Shown: positions 7,752-16,073 of the stretch, one piece after another
Position numbering within the stretch: the stretch's first letter is position 1
Layout of the letters: the number at the start of each line of letters is the position of its first letter
Origin: Clostridia bacterium
GTDB taxonomy: Bacteria > Bacillota > Clostridia > Oscillospirales > CAG-272
Direction of reading: 5' to 3'
NCBI GenBank assembly: GCA_017938205.1
Contig: JAGBCA010000024.1
Span: 1-50,598 of the forward strand
Length of the DNA: 50,598 nucleotides
The notes under the pieces: model-generated
What the model saw: only the letters and a program-made list of their open reading frames with translations
What the model was told of the DNA's origin: nothing
Databases searched by the model: none
Made by a program: the position numbers and the translations under genes

Positions 7752-8963
7752 TTATTTTTGGTTCACATCGGGGCTCGTCTGCGTGGTGCCGGAGGAACCG
7801 CCCGTGCTTCCACCGCTCGGACCGGTCTGCGTGCCATAGCTGAACTCGTAGCTCGGATCATAAAGTGCATTCTGGATCACGCTCTGCGGAATGGTGACCT
7901 CGCAAAGACCAATGTTGGAATAACTGAAATTCGCATAGGCCTCCTCTTCGCCGGTGGGCTCTGTGCCCTTCGAAACGAAGAAATACTCTGCAGAAATGTG
8001 CGAGATCTTGCCGTCTGCTACCTTTACCACGTTGTTAAAGCAATACATATCCATAGGGATCGGAGTTCCATTGCCCATGAGCGCCACGGTCTTGATGCGA
8101 TCCGCGCAAACGTATGCACCCTTCTCCGCATCGTAGGTAAAGCTATCAAAGTGATCCTTGAAGGAAACGGCAAGCACGGTCTCCGTAGCCGCTCTCTTCA
8201 GGTAAAGATCCGAGGTGTCGGCAAGCTTATTGAAGGGGGTCGCATCGGTAATAAAACCGGTGCCGTTCTTGATCTCCTTGGCATACGTCGTGTACGTACC
8301 GTCCGCATTCTTCACGGAGTAGAACTCTCTGACGCCGGGGATGCTGTAATACACACCGTTCGGCGTAACGATGGCAACGTTATGCTGCGTCATTTCACCC
8401 ATTTCGGCGTATACGTTCATCTCAAAGTTTACGAGCTCCAAATTATCAAAGGCCTGCGTCCAGGAGGCCTCGCCCTGGATCACGGAGGAGATCTGCGTGG
8501 TCTCGGTTTTCTGATGGCCGCAAAGCGAGCAGGTATAAACGCGCTTGATCTCGTTTTTATCCTGCGTGATCTCGGGCATCGCAAAATCATGCTCTGCGCG
8601 ACCGAGGCGCTCAAAGCACCCCTCAACGGTGCAAGCGTACCAATGGAAGTTATCGCTCTTGCTATACGTTTGTGCAAACGAGTGATCGTGCGGCGCTGCG
8701 GTGCTTACCTGATCGGATTCATACGCGCAAACGGTGCAAACCTTTACGGCATTGCCCTCCGCGTCCGTACCGTCCTCAAAGGTGTGCTCGGCTCGCTCGC
8801 TCTTTTCGGAGCAGCCCTCACTCTCGCAGGCATACCAGTGATAATCCTCATCCGACGACCAGGTGGTCTTAAACACGTGCTCGTGATCGTTACACGAGGC
8901 GAGAACGAGGCACGCCGAAAGAAGAACGGCGGCGCACAAAAGAAGATGAAGTGTTCGTTTCAT
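7752..8963 (-). CDS. Cysteine-rich surface lipoprotein
   Basis: 403 residues. A lipoprotein signal peptide ends in LASC (Cys24). Residues 25-150 hold two copies of a His/Cys module of the form H-x-H-x-F, YHWYAC, C-x-x-C (HEHVFKTTW, YHWYACESEGC, CTVC; then HDHSF, FHWYACTVEGC, CSLC), common in Clostridia surface proteins. The rest has no recognised domain and ends in a Gly/Ser/Thr-rich tail. Its role is unknown; as last gene of the glycan operon it may be a binding protein. AAGGAG precedes the ATG. Confidence 0.85.
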   Translation of the reverse strand: MKRTLHLLLCAAVLLSACLVLASCNDHEHVFKTTWSSDEDYHWYACESEGCSEKSERAEHTFEDGTDAEGNAVKVCTVCAYESDQVSTAAPHDHSFAQTYSKSDNFHWYACTVEGCFERLGRAEHDFAMPEITQDKNEIKRVYTCSLCGHQKTETTQISSVIQGEASWTQAFDNLELVNFEMNVYAEMGEMTQHNVAIVTPNGVYYSIPGVREFYSVKNADGTYTTYAKEIKNGTGFITDATPFNKLADTSDLYLKRAATETVLAVSFKDHFDSFTYDAEKGAYVCADRIKTVALMGNGTPIPMDMYCFNNVVKVADGKISHISAEYFFVSKGTEPTGEEEAYANFSYSNIGLCEVTIPQSVIQNALYDPSYEFSYGTQTGPSGGSTGGSSGTTQTSPDVNQK

Positions 8964-9039
8964 AAAAAGCTCCTTTATTTATTGATATTTCTATTCTATC
9001 ATATTATTTTCTGTCTTGCAACCCATTTTTACATAAATA

Positions 9040-10476
9040 TTATTTCAGCACAGGATATTCTCCGTCCGAAAGCTGCCAGATCGCGACCGACCAGCCAAGC
9101 GTTTCCTCTGCAAAAGCGACAGAGCGCAGCGTTTCCGAGGACATCGCCTCTCCGATCGTATTCGTTGCCTCACCGCTCTGTGCGCCGTTTTGCGTTACGC
9201 GGATGTCCTGCCCCTCGGGGCGGTAGCAGTGAGAAACGCCGTTGCCGCTGTTTTTTCCGACGAGGCCGCCCGCATATACCGAGCGGGAGCTCGCAGAGGA
9301 GCGCACCGCCCCCACGGCAAAGCATCCAAGGATCTCTCCACCGTTCGTGCCAACGAGGCCGCCCGCCGCACTTGCATATGCCGCCTGCGTGCTGGAGGCA
9401 CTCACACTCGCCGCGGCGTAGCAATTTTCAATGCTACCGCCATTCGTACCAACAAGGCCGCCTGCGCAATGGCTTTGGCTCACCTCGCCCCGTGCAAAGC
9501 AGTTTTTGATCGTGCCCTCCGCATTGTAGCCAACGAGGCCGCCTGCAAGATGGGCATTTTTCACAGTACCGTCAGCGTAGCAAGCCTCGATCCTGCCGCT
9601 GTTATAGCCAACGAGACCGCCTGCATATCCTTCATCGTTGTTCGGATCGATCACGAAGTCCAAAGCGCCAAGGCGCTCCACCGTTCCCTCGTTATATCCG
9701 AAAAGCCCCGCATGATCCAACGCGCCCGTGATTCTGAAATCGGATACCGTATGGCCGCCGCCGTCAAAATGGCCGACGAAGGGTGTGCTCTCCGTTCCGA
9801 GAGGTCTCCATTCCGTGCCGCCAAGATCGAGATCGCAAGCGAGATAATAGCTGCCATTCATGGAAATGCCGCGCAGCTGCTCCGCCGTAAAGATCGGGGT
9901 GTAGCCCATTCTGTAGGTCTGATAATACAGCGATACGACGGGCGGAAGCGTACGGATGCCCTTGCTGAAGGCATCGGTGTATGCATTGCCCTCGGCATCG
10001 TACCACGCGGCGTGCATTCCGACGGAGATCGGGAAGATCGGAAGCGTATACGACTCCTTATCCGCCTGATACAGCGTTTGATAAACCTCGCCGTTTACGA
10101 ACAGCGTAACCAAGGAATGATAGGTCTCGCCACTCGCGAGCCGTTCTCCGCAGCCGGAGCAATGGGTATCGCCCGTGCAGCCCGCCTCCGTCTCAGTGGG
10201 GGCCTTCTCGTTTCGGATCTCGGTGCCGCCCGTATGCGCGGCCTTGATCACCGTTTCCGAGAGAGCGATCTCCTTTTGCAAACCCGCATCGGAAAAAACC
10301 TTACCGCAATCGGAGCAGGACCAATAGGCAATGCTTCCGTCTCTCTTGCAGGTTGCGCTCTTCGCCTCGTGCTTTTCCGGCGTGTGCGAATGCGAGCAGG
10401 CAGACAAAGCAAGCATACTGCCGATCAGTACAAAAAGCCCAAGGGCACAGAAAGCAATTCTCTTTATTCTCATCAT
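9040..10476 (-). CDS. GLUG-repeat surface lipoprotein
   Basis: 478 residues. The signal peptide ends in LSAC (Cys27). A small Cys/His module follows (CKRDG, CSDCG, CSGCG). Residues from about 200 to 430 hold repeats of the GLUG type: AGGLVGYNSGRIEACYADG, AGGLVGYNAEGTIKNC and AGGLVGTNGGSIENCYA occur one after another and should build a beta-solenoid. Such repeats occur in adhesins and surface proteins. It is 76 bases upstream of the other lipoprotein gene and 13 bases below the GH-like gene, so it belongs to the glycan operon. Start: two ATGs in a row after AAGGA. Confidence 0.87.
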   Translation of the reverse strand: MMRIKRIAFCALGLFVLIGSMLALSACSHSHTPEKHEAKSATCKRDGSIAYWSCSDCGKVFSDAGLQKEIALSETVIKAAHTGGTEIRNEKAPTETEAGCTGDTHCSGCGERLASGETYHSLVTLFVNGEVYQTLYQADKESYTLPIFPISVGMHAAWYDAEGNAYTDAFSKGIRTLPPVVSLYYQTYRMGYTPIFTAEQLRGISMNGSYYLACDLDLGGTEWRPLGTESTPFVGHFDGGGHTVSDFRITGALDHAGLFGYNEGTVERLGALDFVIDPNNDEGYAGGLVGYNSGRIEACYADGTVKNAHLAGGLVGYNAEGTIKNCFARGEVSQSHCAGGLVGTNGGSIENCYAAASVSASSTQAAYASAAGGLVGTNGGEILGCFAVGAVRSSASSRSVYAGGLVGKNSGNGVSHCYRPEGQDIRVTQNGAQSGEATNTIGEAMSSETLRSVAFAEETLGWSVAIWQLSDGEYPVLK

Positions 10477-10489
10477 TATTTCCTTATAT

Positions 10490-12430
10490 TTATTTTAAGA
10501 ACAGCACCACGGGCAAAAGCGTTCTTGCCTCCATCCCGATGCGAACGGTATTTCCCTCCATCGTAAAGGGAACGCGCTCGCGCACACCGTCCGAGCGCAG
10601 ATATTCCACGTCGGAAACCGCCTCCGTAACGGTGAGCGGAATATCCTCCAGAGCATCAAAGCCGAGGTTGAAGAACACCGCCATGCGCTCACCGTTTTTC
10701 AGGCGGCCTGCGCGCAGATAGACCTCTCCATCCTCGGGGTAATAGATAGGAAGAAGGCCGTTTTTCGAGAGAATTTCAACAAGCTGGTGCTTTCTCGTTT
10801 CACAAAGAAGCGAGAAGGCCGTGTGATACAGGAAGGGCATATCCGACGTGCCGCAGAACGCAATGCATTCGCCGCCCATGCTCGTTTTGCATCTCGTGAC
10901 TGCGGGGAACATCGGGATATTCTCCCCGGTTTTCTGATCCGCGTGAAAGCTTTCGGAAAGGATCTCTATATCCTCTCTTATGGGCAGGAGCTCGCGGAAG
11001 TCATACTGCTTCGCGATGCGCTGATCTCCAACGAGCTCTCCGTTGATCACCTTGCCCTCCCAGGGGCGTACGGTAACGCCGATCTCTTCTTTAAAGCCGC
11101 GCTTACAAAGCTTCTCCACCGCGCCGACCGAGAGAAGGAGCGTCCCCTTCATAAAGGAACGGACCGTTTCGTCATCAAAGCCATCCACGGAGAAATCATC
11201 GAGGAACACCGCGCCCTCGCCCGTGTTTCCGAAATATACGGGCAGGCCGAGTCTTTCGAGAACGCAGGTCGCCCAAGGGGAAAGATTTTTCCCCTGCGAG
11301 GCAGGCACGAAGCCGTAATTCTGCATCGTCGTCAGCGGAATGCGGCAGCCGAAGGGCGAGAAGTCCTTCACGTATTCGGTCATTGCCTCATAGAATTTTT
11401 CGTGCTTTGCAAGGATCCTGCGATAGGCCTTGCCCGCATTCGGCTCAAAGGCTATCGTGCGCGTGATCCAGTGCTTGGCGCCCGTTGCGCCCTCAAGGAT
11501 CGAGGCAACGAAATGTGCGTGCATATAGCAGGCGGCCGTGCTGTATCGGTTTTGAGGGCAGGTGTCCGTTTCCGCAAGAAAGACCTTTACCGTGTCCTTC
11601 ACGTTTTCCTTTAAGATCGCGGCGCGGAAGATCTGCTGCAAAAAGCCGCGCGGCGAAGAAGAAACCGCATAAGGCCCGCCGTTCAGACGGATCGTGGGGG
11701 GATGGCCCTTGCCCGCAAAGGCCGCGGCCGTGTGGTCCGAAAACTCCACAAAGGTGGTCGTATAGATGCCCGAAACGATGCCGCGGATCGTGGGATCGAC
11801 CATATCCAACCCCTCGCGCATGGCGCGCACCGCCGAAACGATGCCCTCGCGCTGGGTGTCCACGTAGATCTGCGTGAGGCGCTTGTCCTCCTCGCTGCTT
11901 CCCTGCGTGTGCGCATAGATCTCCTCGCGCGTAAATTTCTTCCCTGCACGGCGGGCAAATTCCGCAAGGTGATACTTGCAGGCGCAGCCCTTCGTGGGCT
12001 TATAAAGAAGCCCGAGATCGTCGTCCAGCATCACGAGCTTCGGCTTATGCTCGGCAAGAATGCGGAACTGCTCTCTTATGTAATCGTGAAAATGCGGATC
12101 CAAGGGACAGCAGGTCACCTCTCTTGCCTCCCCCGTAACAAGGCTGACGGAGGGCTGAAAGGGGTAGGGCGCAAAGGGCTTCGTTATATGCCCCAAGGTC
12201 GCCTGTACCAGAACACCGTATTTTGCCCCTGCGGGATCAAGGATCGCGCGATAGCGGTCGTAGAGCGCGCACTGTTTTTCCGCCTTGTTCACGGCGGGCG
12301 TGCCCTCGGGATTGAAATACATCATCAGCATCGCGTGCGTGGTGGCACCCGATCTCTGCTGCTCGATGATATCCGCGCAGGCCTCCTCCACGTGATCGGC
12401 CTGCATGGCCATAATGGATAGGTTCAGCAT
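10490..12430 (-). CDS. Uncharacterised glycoside-hydrolase-like barrel protein
   Basis: 646 residues, no signal peptide, so probably cytoplasmic. The first 400 residues look like a TIM barrel. A segment CACKYHLAEFARRAG (near 165) recalls the cysteine-containing motif of GH42-type beta-galactosidases, following an acidic strand (LVMLDDDLGLLY) that could carry a catalytic carboxylate. The last 120 residues look like a beta-sandwich (ERMAVFFNLGFDALEDIPLTV). I do not recognise the family with certainty. Its place between a DUF4432 epimerase-like gene and surface lipoproteins, 10 bases from the former, supports a role in breaking down an imported sugar. AAGGAG precedes the ATG. Confidence 0.72.
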   Translation of the reverse strand: MLNLSIMAMQADHVEEACADIIEQQRSGATTHAMLMMYFNPEGTPAVNKAEKQCALYDRYRAILDPAGAKYGVLVQATLGHITKPFAPYPFQPSVSLVTGEAREVTCCPLDPHFHDYIREQFRILAEHKPKLVMLDDDLGLLYKPTKGCACKYHLAEFARRAGKKFTREEIYAHTQGSSEEDKRLTQIYVDTQREGIVSAVRAMREGLDMVDPTIRGIVSGIYTTTFVEFSDHTAAAFAGKGHPPTIRLNGGPYAVSSSPRGFLQQIFRAAILKENVKDTVKVFLAETDTCPQNRYSTAACYMHAHFVASILEGATGAKHWITRTIAFEPNAGKAYRRILAKHEKFYEAMTEYVKDFSPFGCRIPLTTMQNYGFVPASQGKNLSPWATCVLERLGLPVYFGNTGEGAVFLDDFSVDGFDDETVRSFMKGTLLLSVGAVEKLCKRGFKEEIGVTVRPWEGKVINGELVGDQRIAKQYDFRELLPIREDIEILSESFHADQKTGENIPMFPAVTRCKTSMGGECIAFCGTSDMPFLYHTAFSLLCETRKHQLVEILSKNGLLPIYYPEDGEVYLRAGRLKNGERMAVFFNLGFDALEDIPLTVTEAVSDVEYLRSDGVRERVPFTMEGNTVRIGMEARTLLPVVLFLK

Positions 12431-12440
12431 ATTTTTCTCC

Positions 12441-13400
12441 TTAATTGAAGGTGAACACGACCTCGTGAGTTTTCACCTCGCCCGGCGCAATAAATTTCAG
12501 CATTCCCTTTTCGCGCATCACATCGCGGCCGTCGGGATAGGCGTTACCCGGCTCAATGCCGAGCACGTATTCGTATTCGCCCATCATCTTCCACTCGGTA
12601 AAGCAAGGAAGAGCGGCGGTGTCGTATTCCATCGTAAGAGAGCGGCCGACCGTCGGGTTTTCCACCTTCACGCAGGCCTTGCCCTCCATCTCGTGATAAT
12701 AGCAGCGCTCCTCATAGCCCTTCGTGGGCTTTTCCATGCGCAGGCAATTTTCAATATCCTCGGCGGCGTGCGCGTTTCTCGGAGTGACCTTCTTTGCAGG
12801 AATGGTCACGATCGCATCCTCCGAGAGAAGCGGATAGCCGACGTTGTAGTGATAGAGCATCTGGAAGGGCTCTTCCGTGTTGCCGAAATTCGTAACCTCG
12901 TCGCGCACGGAAAGCTTGTTTTCCACGAGCGAAACGGTGTAGGTACGCACGAGCACCAGCTTATGCCCGAAGAAGCGCGTATCCGGCACGGTGGCCTTGA
13001 TGATCATATTGTCCCCCTCATAGGCAACGCTGTAACTCTCGGCGGGGGTGTTGCCGATCGTGCCGTGCAGGCCGAGGCTCTCGCCGCCGTCCTCACAGGG
13101 GTTGCCCACATTGGTCAGACCGCAGGTGGTTAAAAATCCTGCCGTGAAGGACTTTAAAAATCCTGCGCCGCAGGGATCGTAATACGCAGGGGCAACGTAG
13201 CCCGCAGGCGAAAAATAGCCAAAGTTCGTTCCCATCACCGAAAGGCGGGAAATATCCGCCGCGCGGTCAAGTGAAACCGTAAAGCAAAGGCCCTTGCCGT
13301 TTCTCACCTCAAGCAGGCGCATACCGTCACCTCTGCCGCCAACAAGGCGATGCTCCTCAGCACCAAAGAGCTGTGCATTCTGTCCGATATAAGTATTCAT
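12441..13400 (-). CDS. Aldose 1-epimerase-like protein (DUF4432 type)
   Basis: 319 residues from the ATG at 13400, chosen because GAGGAG lies 4 bases upstream; the longer ORF start at 13457 has none. The sequence fits the galactose-mutarotase superfamily, DUF4432 branch: SLDRAADISRLSVMGTNFGYFSPAGY early, GLTNVG and LGLHGTIGNTPAE in the middle, YHYNVGYPLLSEDA near 205, and EPGNAYPDGRD near the end. These proteins are expected to bind a sugar and may interconvert anomers or act on sugar derivatives. It lies between the GH43-like gene and the GH-like barrel gene. Confidence 0.82.
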   Translation of the reverse strand: MNTYIGQNAQLFGAEEHRLVGGRGDGMRLLEVRNGKGLCFTVSLDRAADISRLSVMGTNFGYFSPAGYVAPAYYDPCGAGFLKSFTAGFLTTCGLTNVGNPCEDGGESLGLHGTIGNTPAESYSVAYEGDNMIIKATVPDTRFFGHKLVLVRTYTVSLVENKLSVRDEVTNFGNTEEPFQMLYHYNVGYPLLSEDAIVTIPAKKVTPRNAHAAEDIENCLRMEKPTKGYEERCYYHEMEGKACVKVENPTVGRSLTMEYDTAALPCFTEWKMMGEYEYVLGIEPGNAYPDGRDVMREKGMLKFIAPGEVKTHEVVFTFN

Positions 13401-13453
13401 ATCTCCTCTTTTCTTGCAAAAATCAGCGTTTTTGCAACCTTTTATTTGCATTT

Positions 13454-14314
13454 TCATTCAAAGCAAAGAATTCCGTTTTCAAACCAAGCCCTTTTCACAA
13501 AGACGGATCTGCCGCTCCAGCCGCTGCCGCTGACGAGATTTGCGTGATATACGCAGTACATCTCGCCCTCCGCCTCGGTAAAGGAGCAATGCCCGGGGCC
13601 ATACATCCCCTCGGCCTTTGTAAGGATCGGTTCGGAATGCGCATTCCAAGCAGATGCCGAAAGCGGATCCTCGCCTTCCATGCGCATCATGCCAAGGCAG
13701 TAATCGTCGCACTTTGAGTCGCTTGCGGAATACACAAGCACGGGTGTTTCGCCATCAAAGATGATGGCAGGCCCTTCCACAACGCCGCTCATCACCGTTT
13801 CCCAGTCCCTTTCGGGGCGCTTGATGCAAACGGGCGTGCCCTCGATCGCCGTGGGGCTCTTCATTTTCGCAATAAACATTTCCTTGCAGGTGGTGTAGAC
13901 CATGTAGCGCGTGCCGCGATAGGAGAACACGGTCGCATCGATCGACCATTCTTCCCCGATGCCCTCCACCGCGCCGATCAGCGCATATTTTCCCGTGGGC
14001 GTTTTGTCTTTGGATTTATACACGCAAACGAAATGCGTGTCGCTTCCCCTGCGGCAGGGCGCGGCGTAGATATAAAAATCGCCGTCCAAATAATGGAGCT
14101 CGGGCGCAAAATGCTTTTCGAGCACGTCATCCTCGTACACGAGATGCTCACAGCCGTCACCCAGCGCCGAAAGGCTTTCCGCCTCAGCCACGTAAAGCGC
14201 ATCGTTTGCCACGTAGGTATGATAGTATTTTCCGCCGTAATATAAAACGTGGGGATCTGCGGTTTTATCCTTTTGTGCCGGATCGTTGAGTAAAACGGGT
14301 TTTTGGATCTTCAT
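13454..14314 (-). CDS. GH43-like beta-propeller glycoside hydrolase
   Basis: 286 residues without a signal peptide, a short single-domain form. Blade motifs of the GH43/GH32 clan are visible: ADPHVLYYGGKYYHTY at 19-34 (first catalytic-type Asp), WSIDATVFSYRGTRYMVY near 125 (second Asp), VVEGPAIIFDG near 175 (candidate acid Glu) and YGPGHCSFTEAEGEMYCVYH near 240. The family splits arabinosides, xylosides or related glycans. The lack of a signal suggests it acts on imported oligosaccharides taken up by the neighbouring MFS transporter. GGAGG precedes the ATG. Confidence 0.87.
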   Translation of the reverse strand: MKIQKPVLLNDPAQKDKTADPHVLYYGGKYYHTYVANDALYVAEAESLSALGDGCEHLVYEDDVLEKHFAPELHYLDGDFYIYAAPCRRGSDTHFVCVYKSKDKTPTGKYALIGAVEGIGEEWSIDATVFSYRGTRYMVYTTCKEMFIAKMKSPTAIEGTPVCIKRPERDWETVMSGVVEGPAIIFDGETPVLVYSASDSKCDDYCLGMMRMEGEDPLSASAWNAHSEPILTKAEGMYGPGHCSFTEAEGEMYCVYHANLVSGSGWSGRSVFVKRAWFENGILCFE

Positions 14315-14379
14315 AAAGCCTCCGATCGGTTAATTTATCTTTATTATAACATAAGGGCACGAAAAAAGCAAGAAAATCC

Positions 14380-15714
14380 TCAGATCCGCTCGACGGCGGC
14401 GAGCCTCTTTTTCTTAAATCCGAGAAGCGTAGTGGCAACCGTACAAAGCACCGCCTGGATCAGCATCAGCATCTGCACGCTCGTAAGAGGAATACCGAGA
14501 AGCGAAAAGCCCCTCCCTGCCAGGAGAATGATATACTGCGCGCCGAGAAAAGAGCCGAGGAAGCTGGCAAGGGAGGATATCATATAATAGAAGGAATAAT
14601 ACGTCAGCCGATCCTCCTCCGGCATAAAAAGATACACGAAGTTTGTATCCGCAATATTGATGCCAACCGAAACGATCTGAAGGATCACGTAGGCCAGGGG
14701 ATAGAGCCACGCGACGTTTGCGGGACAAATGCAGGCATACAGAAAATAAACACCGCATTCAAAAGCACGATAGAAGAACAAATTTTTCGTGCAGCCCATG
14801 CGGCGGAAAAGGCGCACGGCAAGCGGCGTCAGCACCAAGGAAAGCAGCGGCGGGATCGCACCGAGGAAGGAGAGCGTGCTATAGCTGATTCCGACGTCCA
14901 TCAGATAATACGTCCAGCTGGATAGCGTCAGCGCGGCAGCCGCCTGCATCAAGGCGCGAAGAAGGATGGCCGCGCGAAATTGCTTATGCCGCATAGGCAA
15001 AACGAAAACGTCCTTGATACGAAGCCGGATATCGCTCTGCGGATAAGGATATTCCTTCGCACGGAGGAAAACGAGCACGTCTATCAGAATGAAGAAAAAG
15101 CTTCCCAAGCGCAGCCAGATCAGAACGGAGCCCTGCACACCGAGCGGCAAGGTCTCGATCGCGGCGGCAACGAAGCCCGCAAGGATCTGCGTTGCCGCGT
15201 TGAAGAGGCCGATGATCACGCCTTGATACGCATAAAACTCCTCGCGCGTGCCGTCCTGCGGCAGAAATTTCAAAAGCCAATCGGAAAAGCCGCCAACGAA
15301 AATGCCCCAGATCACGTTGGCAAACGAGAGCAAAAACGCCATCAGATACATCCGCACTCTCGGATTCTCAAACAACAGCGGAACGAACGCAACGCCGCAA
15401 AGGCTGACGAAATAATACGCCATCCGCGCCGCCATCAGAATTCCCTTGCGCTTTTTAATATTCCGAAAAACGAAGGGAGAAAAAAGGCAGGAGATATTGG
15501 CAATGATCGGCATATAGGTCATCAGGCCCATATCCGCCATGGAAATATCGTTGAGGCGCAAAAACGCGGTATAAAACGCGCCCTGGGTAAAAATATTCGA
15601 AAAGGCCTGCATCAGACTGTCAAAGAAAAATGCAAAGCGGCCGTAGGCGCGCTCATCGGAGCGATTAAAAAACAAGCGATGCAGCACATTACCTTTGATT
15701 TTTATCCTGCGCAT
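14380..15714 (-). CDS. MFS transporter
   Basis: 444 residues from the ATG at 15714, chosen because GGAGG lies 6 bases upstream; the longer ORF start is inside the leader hairpin. About eleven or twelve hydrophobic segments are spread over the length, with a charged loop near the middle (about residues 190-230), as in the major facilitator superfamily. It leads the glycan operon, so an oligosaccharide or glycoside is the likely cargo. Its leader is long and structured. Confidence 0.82.
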   Translation of the reverse strand: MRRIKIKGNVLHRLFFNRSDERAYGRFAFFFDSLMQAFSNIFTQGAFYTAFLRLNDISMADMGLMTYMPIIANISCLFSPFVFRNIKKRKGILMAARMAYYFVSLCGVAFVPLLFENPRVRMYLMAFLLSFANVIWGIFVGGFSDWLLKFLPQDGTREEFYAYQGVIIGLFNAATQILAGFVAAAIETLPLGVQGSVLIWLRLGSFFFILIDVLVFLRAKEYPYPQSDIRLRIKDVFVLPMRHKQFRAAILLRALMQAAAALTLSSWTYYLMDVGISYSTLSFLGAIPPLLSLVLTPLAVRLFRRMGCTKNLFFYRAFECGVYFLYACICPANVAWLYPLAYVILQIVSVGINIADTNFVYLFMPEEDRLTYYSFYYMISSLASFLGSFLGAQYIILLAGRGFSLLGIPLTSVQMLMLIQAVLCTVATTLLGFKKKRLAAVERI

Positions 15715-15737
15715 AAAAGCCTCCGTTATATGCGGCA

Positions 15738-15833
15738 ATGAGCCGCAAAAGAAACAAACGAAGCAAAATGTGAAATTGAAAAAATTCAAAAATCAAAGCT
15801 TTAAAAAATGCATTCGTTTCTTTTGCGGCTCAT
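15738..15833 (-). promoter_or_regulatory. Long stem-loop in the leader of the glycan operon
   Basis: An 18-bp perfect inverted repeat (15738-15755 with 15816-15833) encloses about 60 AT-rich bases. It lies between the mapped promoter and the ribosome site of the MFS gene, so it is transcribed as a leader hairpin. The plus-strand side of 15840-16000 is AT-rich with no gene. Confidence 0.65.
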
Positions 15834-15858
15834 ACCGAAAATATTATCTTGTAAGGCT

Positions 15859-15887
15859 ATTCTATCAAAACGAAAATCGTTTGTCAA
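15859..15887 (-). promoter_or_regulatory. Promoter of the glycan operon
   Basis: TTGACA (15887-15882), 17 bases, TAGAAT (15864-15859) on the minus strand. The leader to the MFS start codon is about 140 bases. Confidence 0.75.
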
Positions 15888-16000
15888 GAGGGGAATCTCC
15901 GTTTTTTTCGGTTTTTTCTAAGCGCACTGCGATTTCAAAAAAATGTCATTGTGCGTTTTAAACAAGTTTCCCAAAATTTCGCACAATTTTTACAAATTCC

Positions 16001-16029
16001 TTGCATTCCTTGAAAATCTGTGCTATAAT
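16001..16029 (+). promoter_or_regulatory. Promoter of the NCS2 permease gene
   Basis: TTGCAT (16001-16006), 17 bases, TATAAT (16024-16029) with a TGC extension. A short 6-bp hairpin (16041-16055) and AAGGAGG (16062-16068) follow. The leader is too short for a purine riboswitch. Confidence 0.85.
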
Positions 16030-16073
16030 GGGGGTAATTTTGGTGCATAGCACCACATAATAAGGAGGAAACT

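Noticed and set aside
7758-10566. Long plus-strand frames opposite the lipoprotein genes
   Set aside because: They lack ribosome sites and domains; the minus-strand genes have signal peptides, lipoboxes and good ribosome sites.
15840-16073. Purine riboswitch before the NCS2 permease gene
   Set aside because: The promoter leaves a leader of only about 40 bases with one short hairpin; no three-way junction or conserved loop bases are seen.
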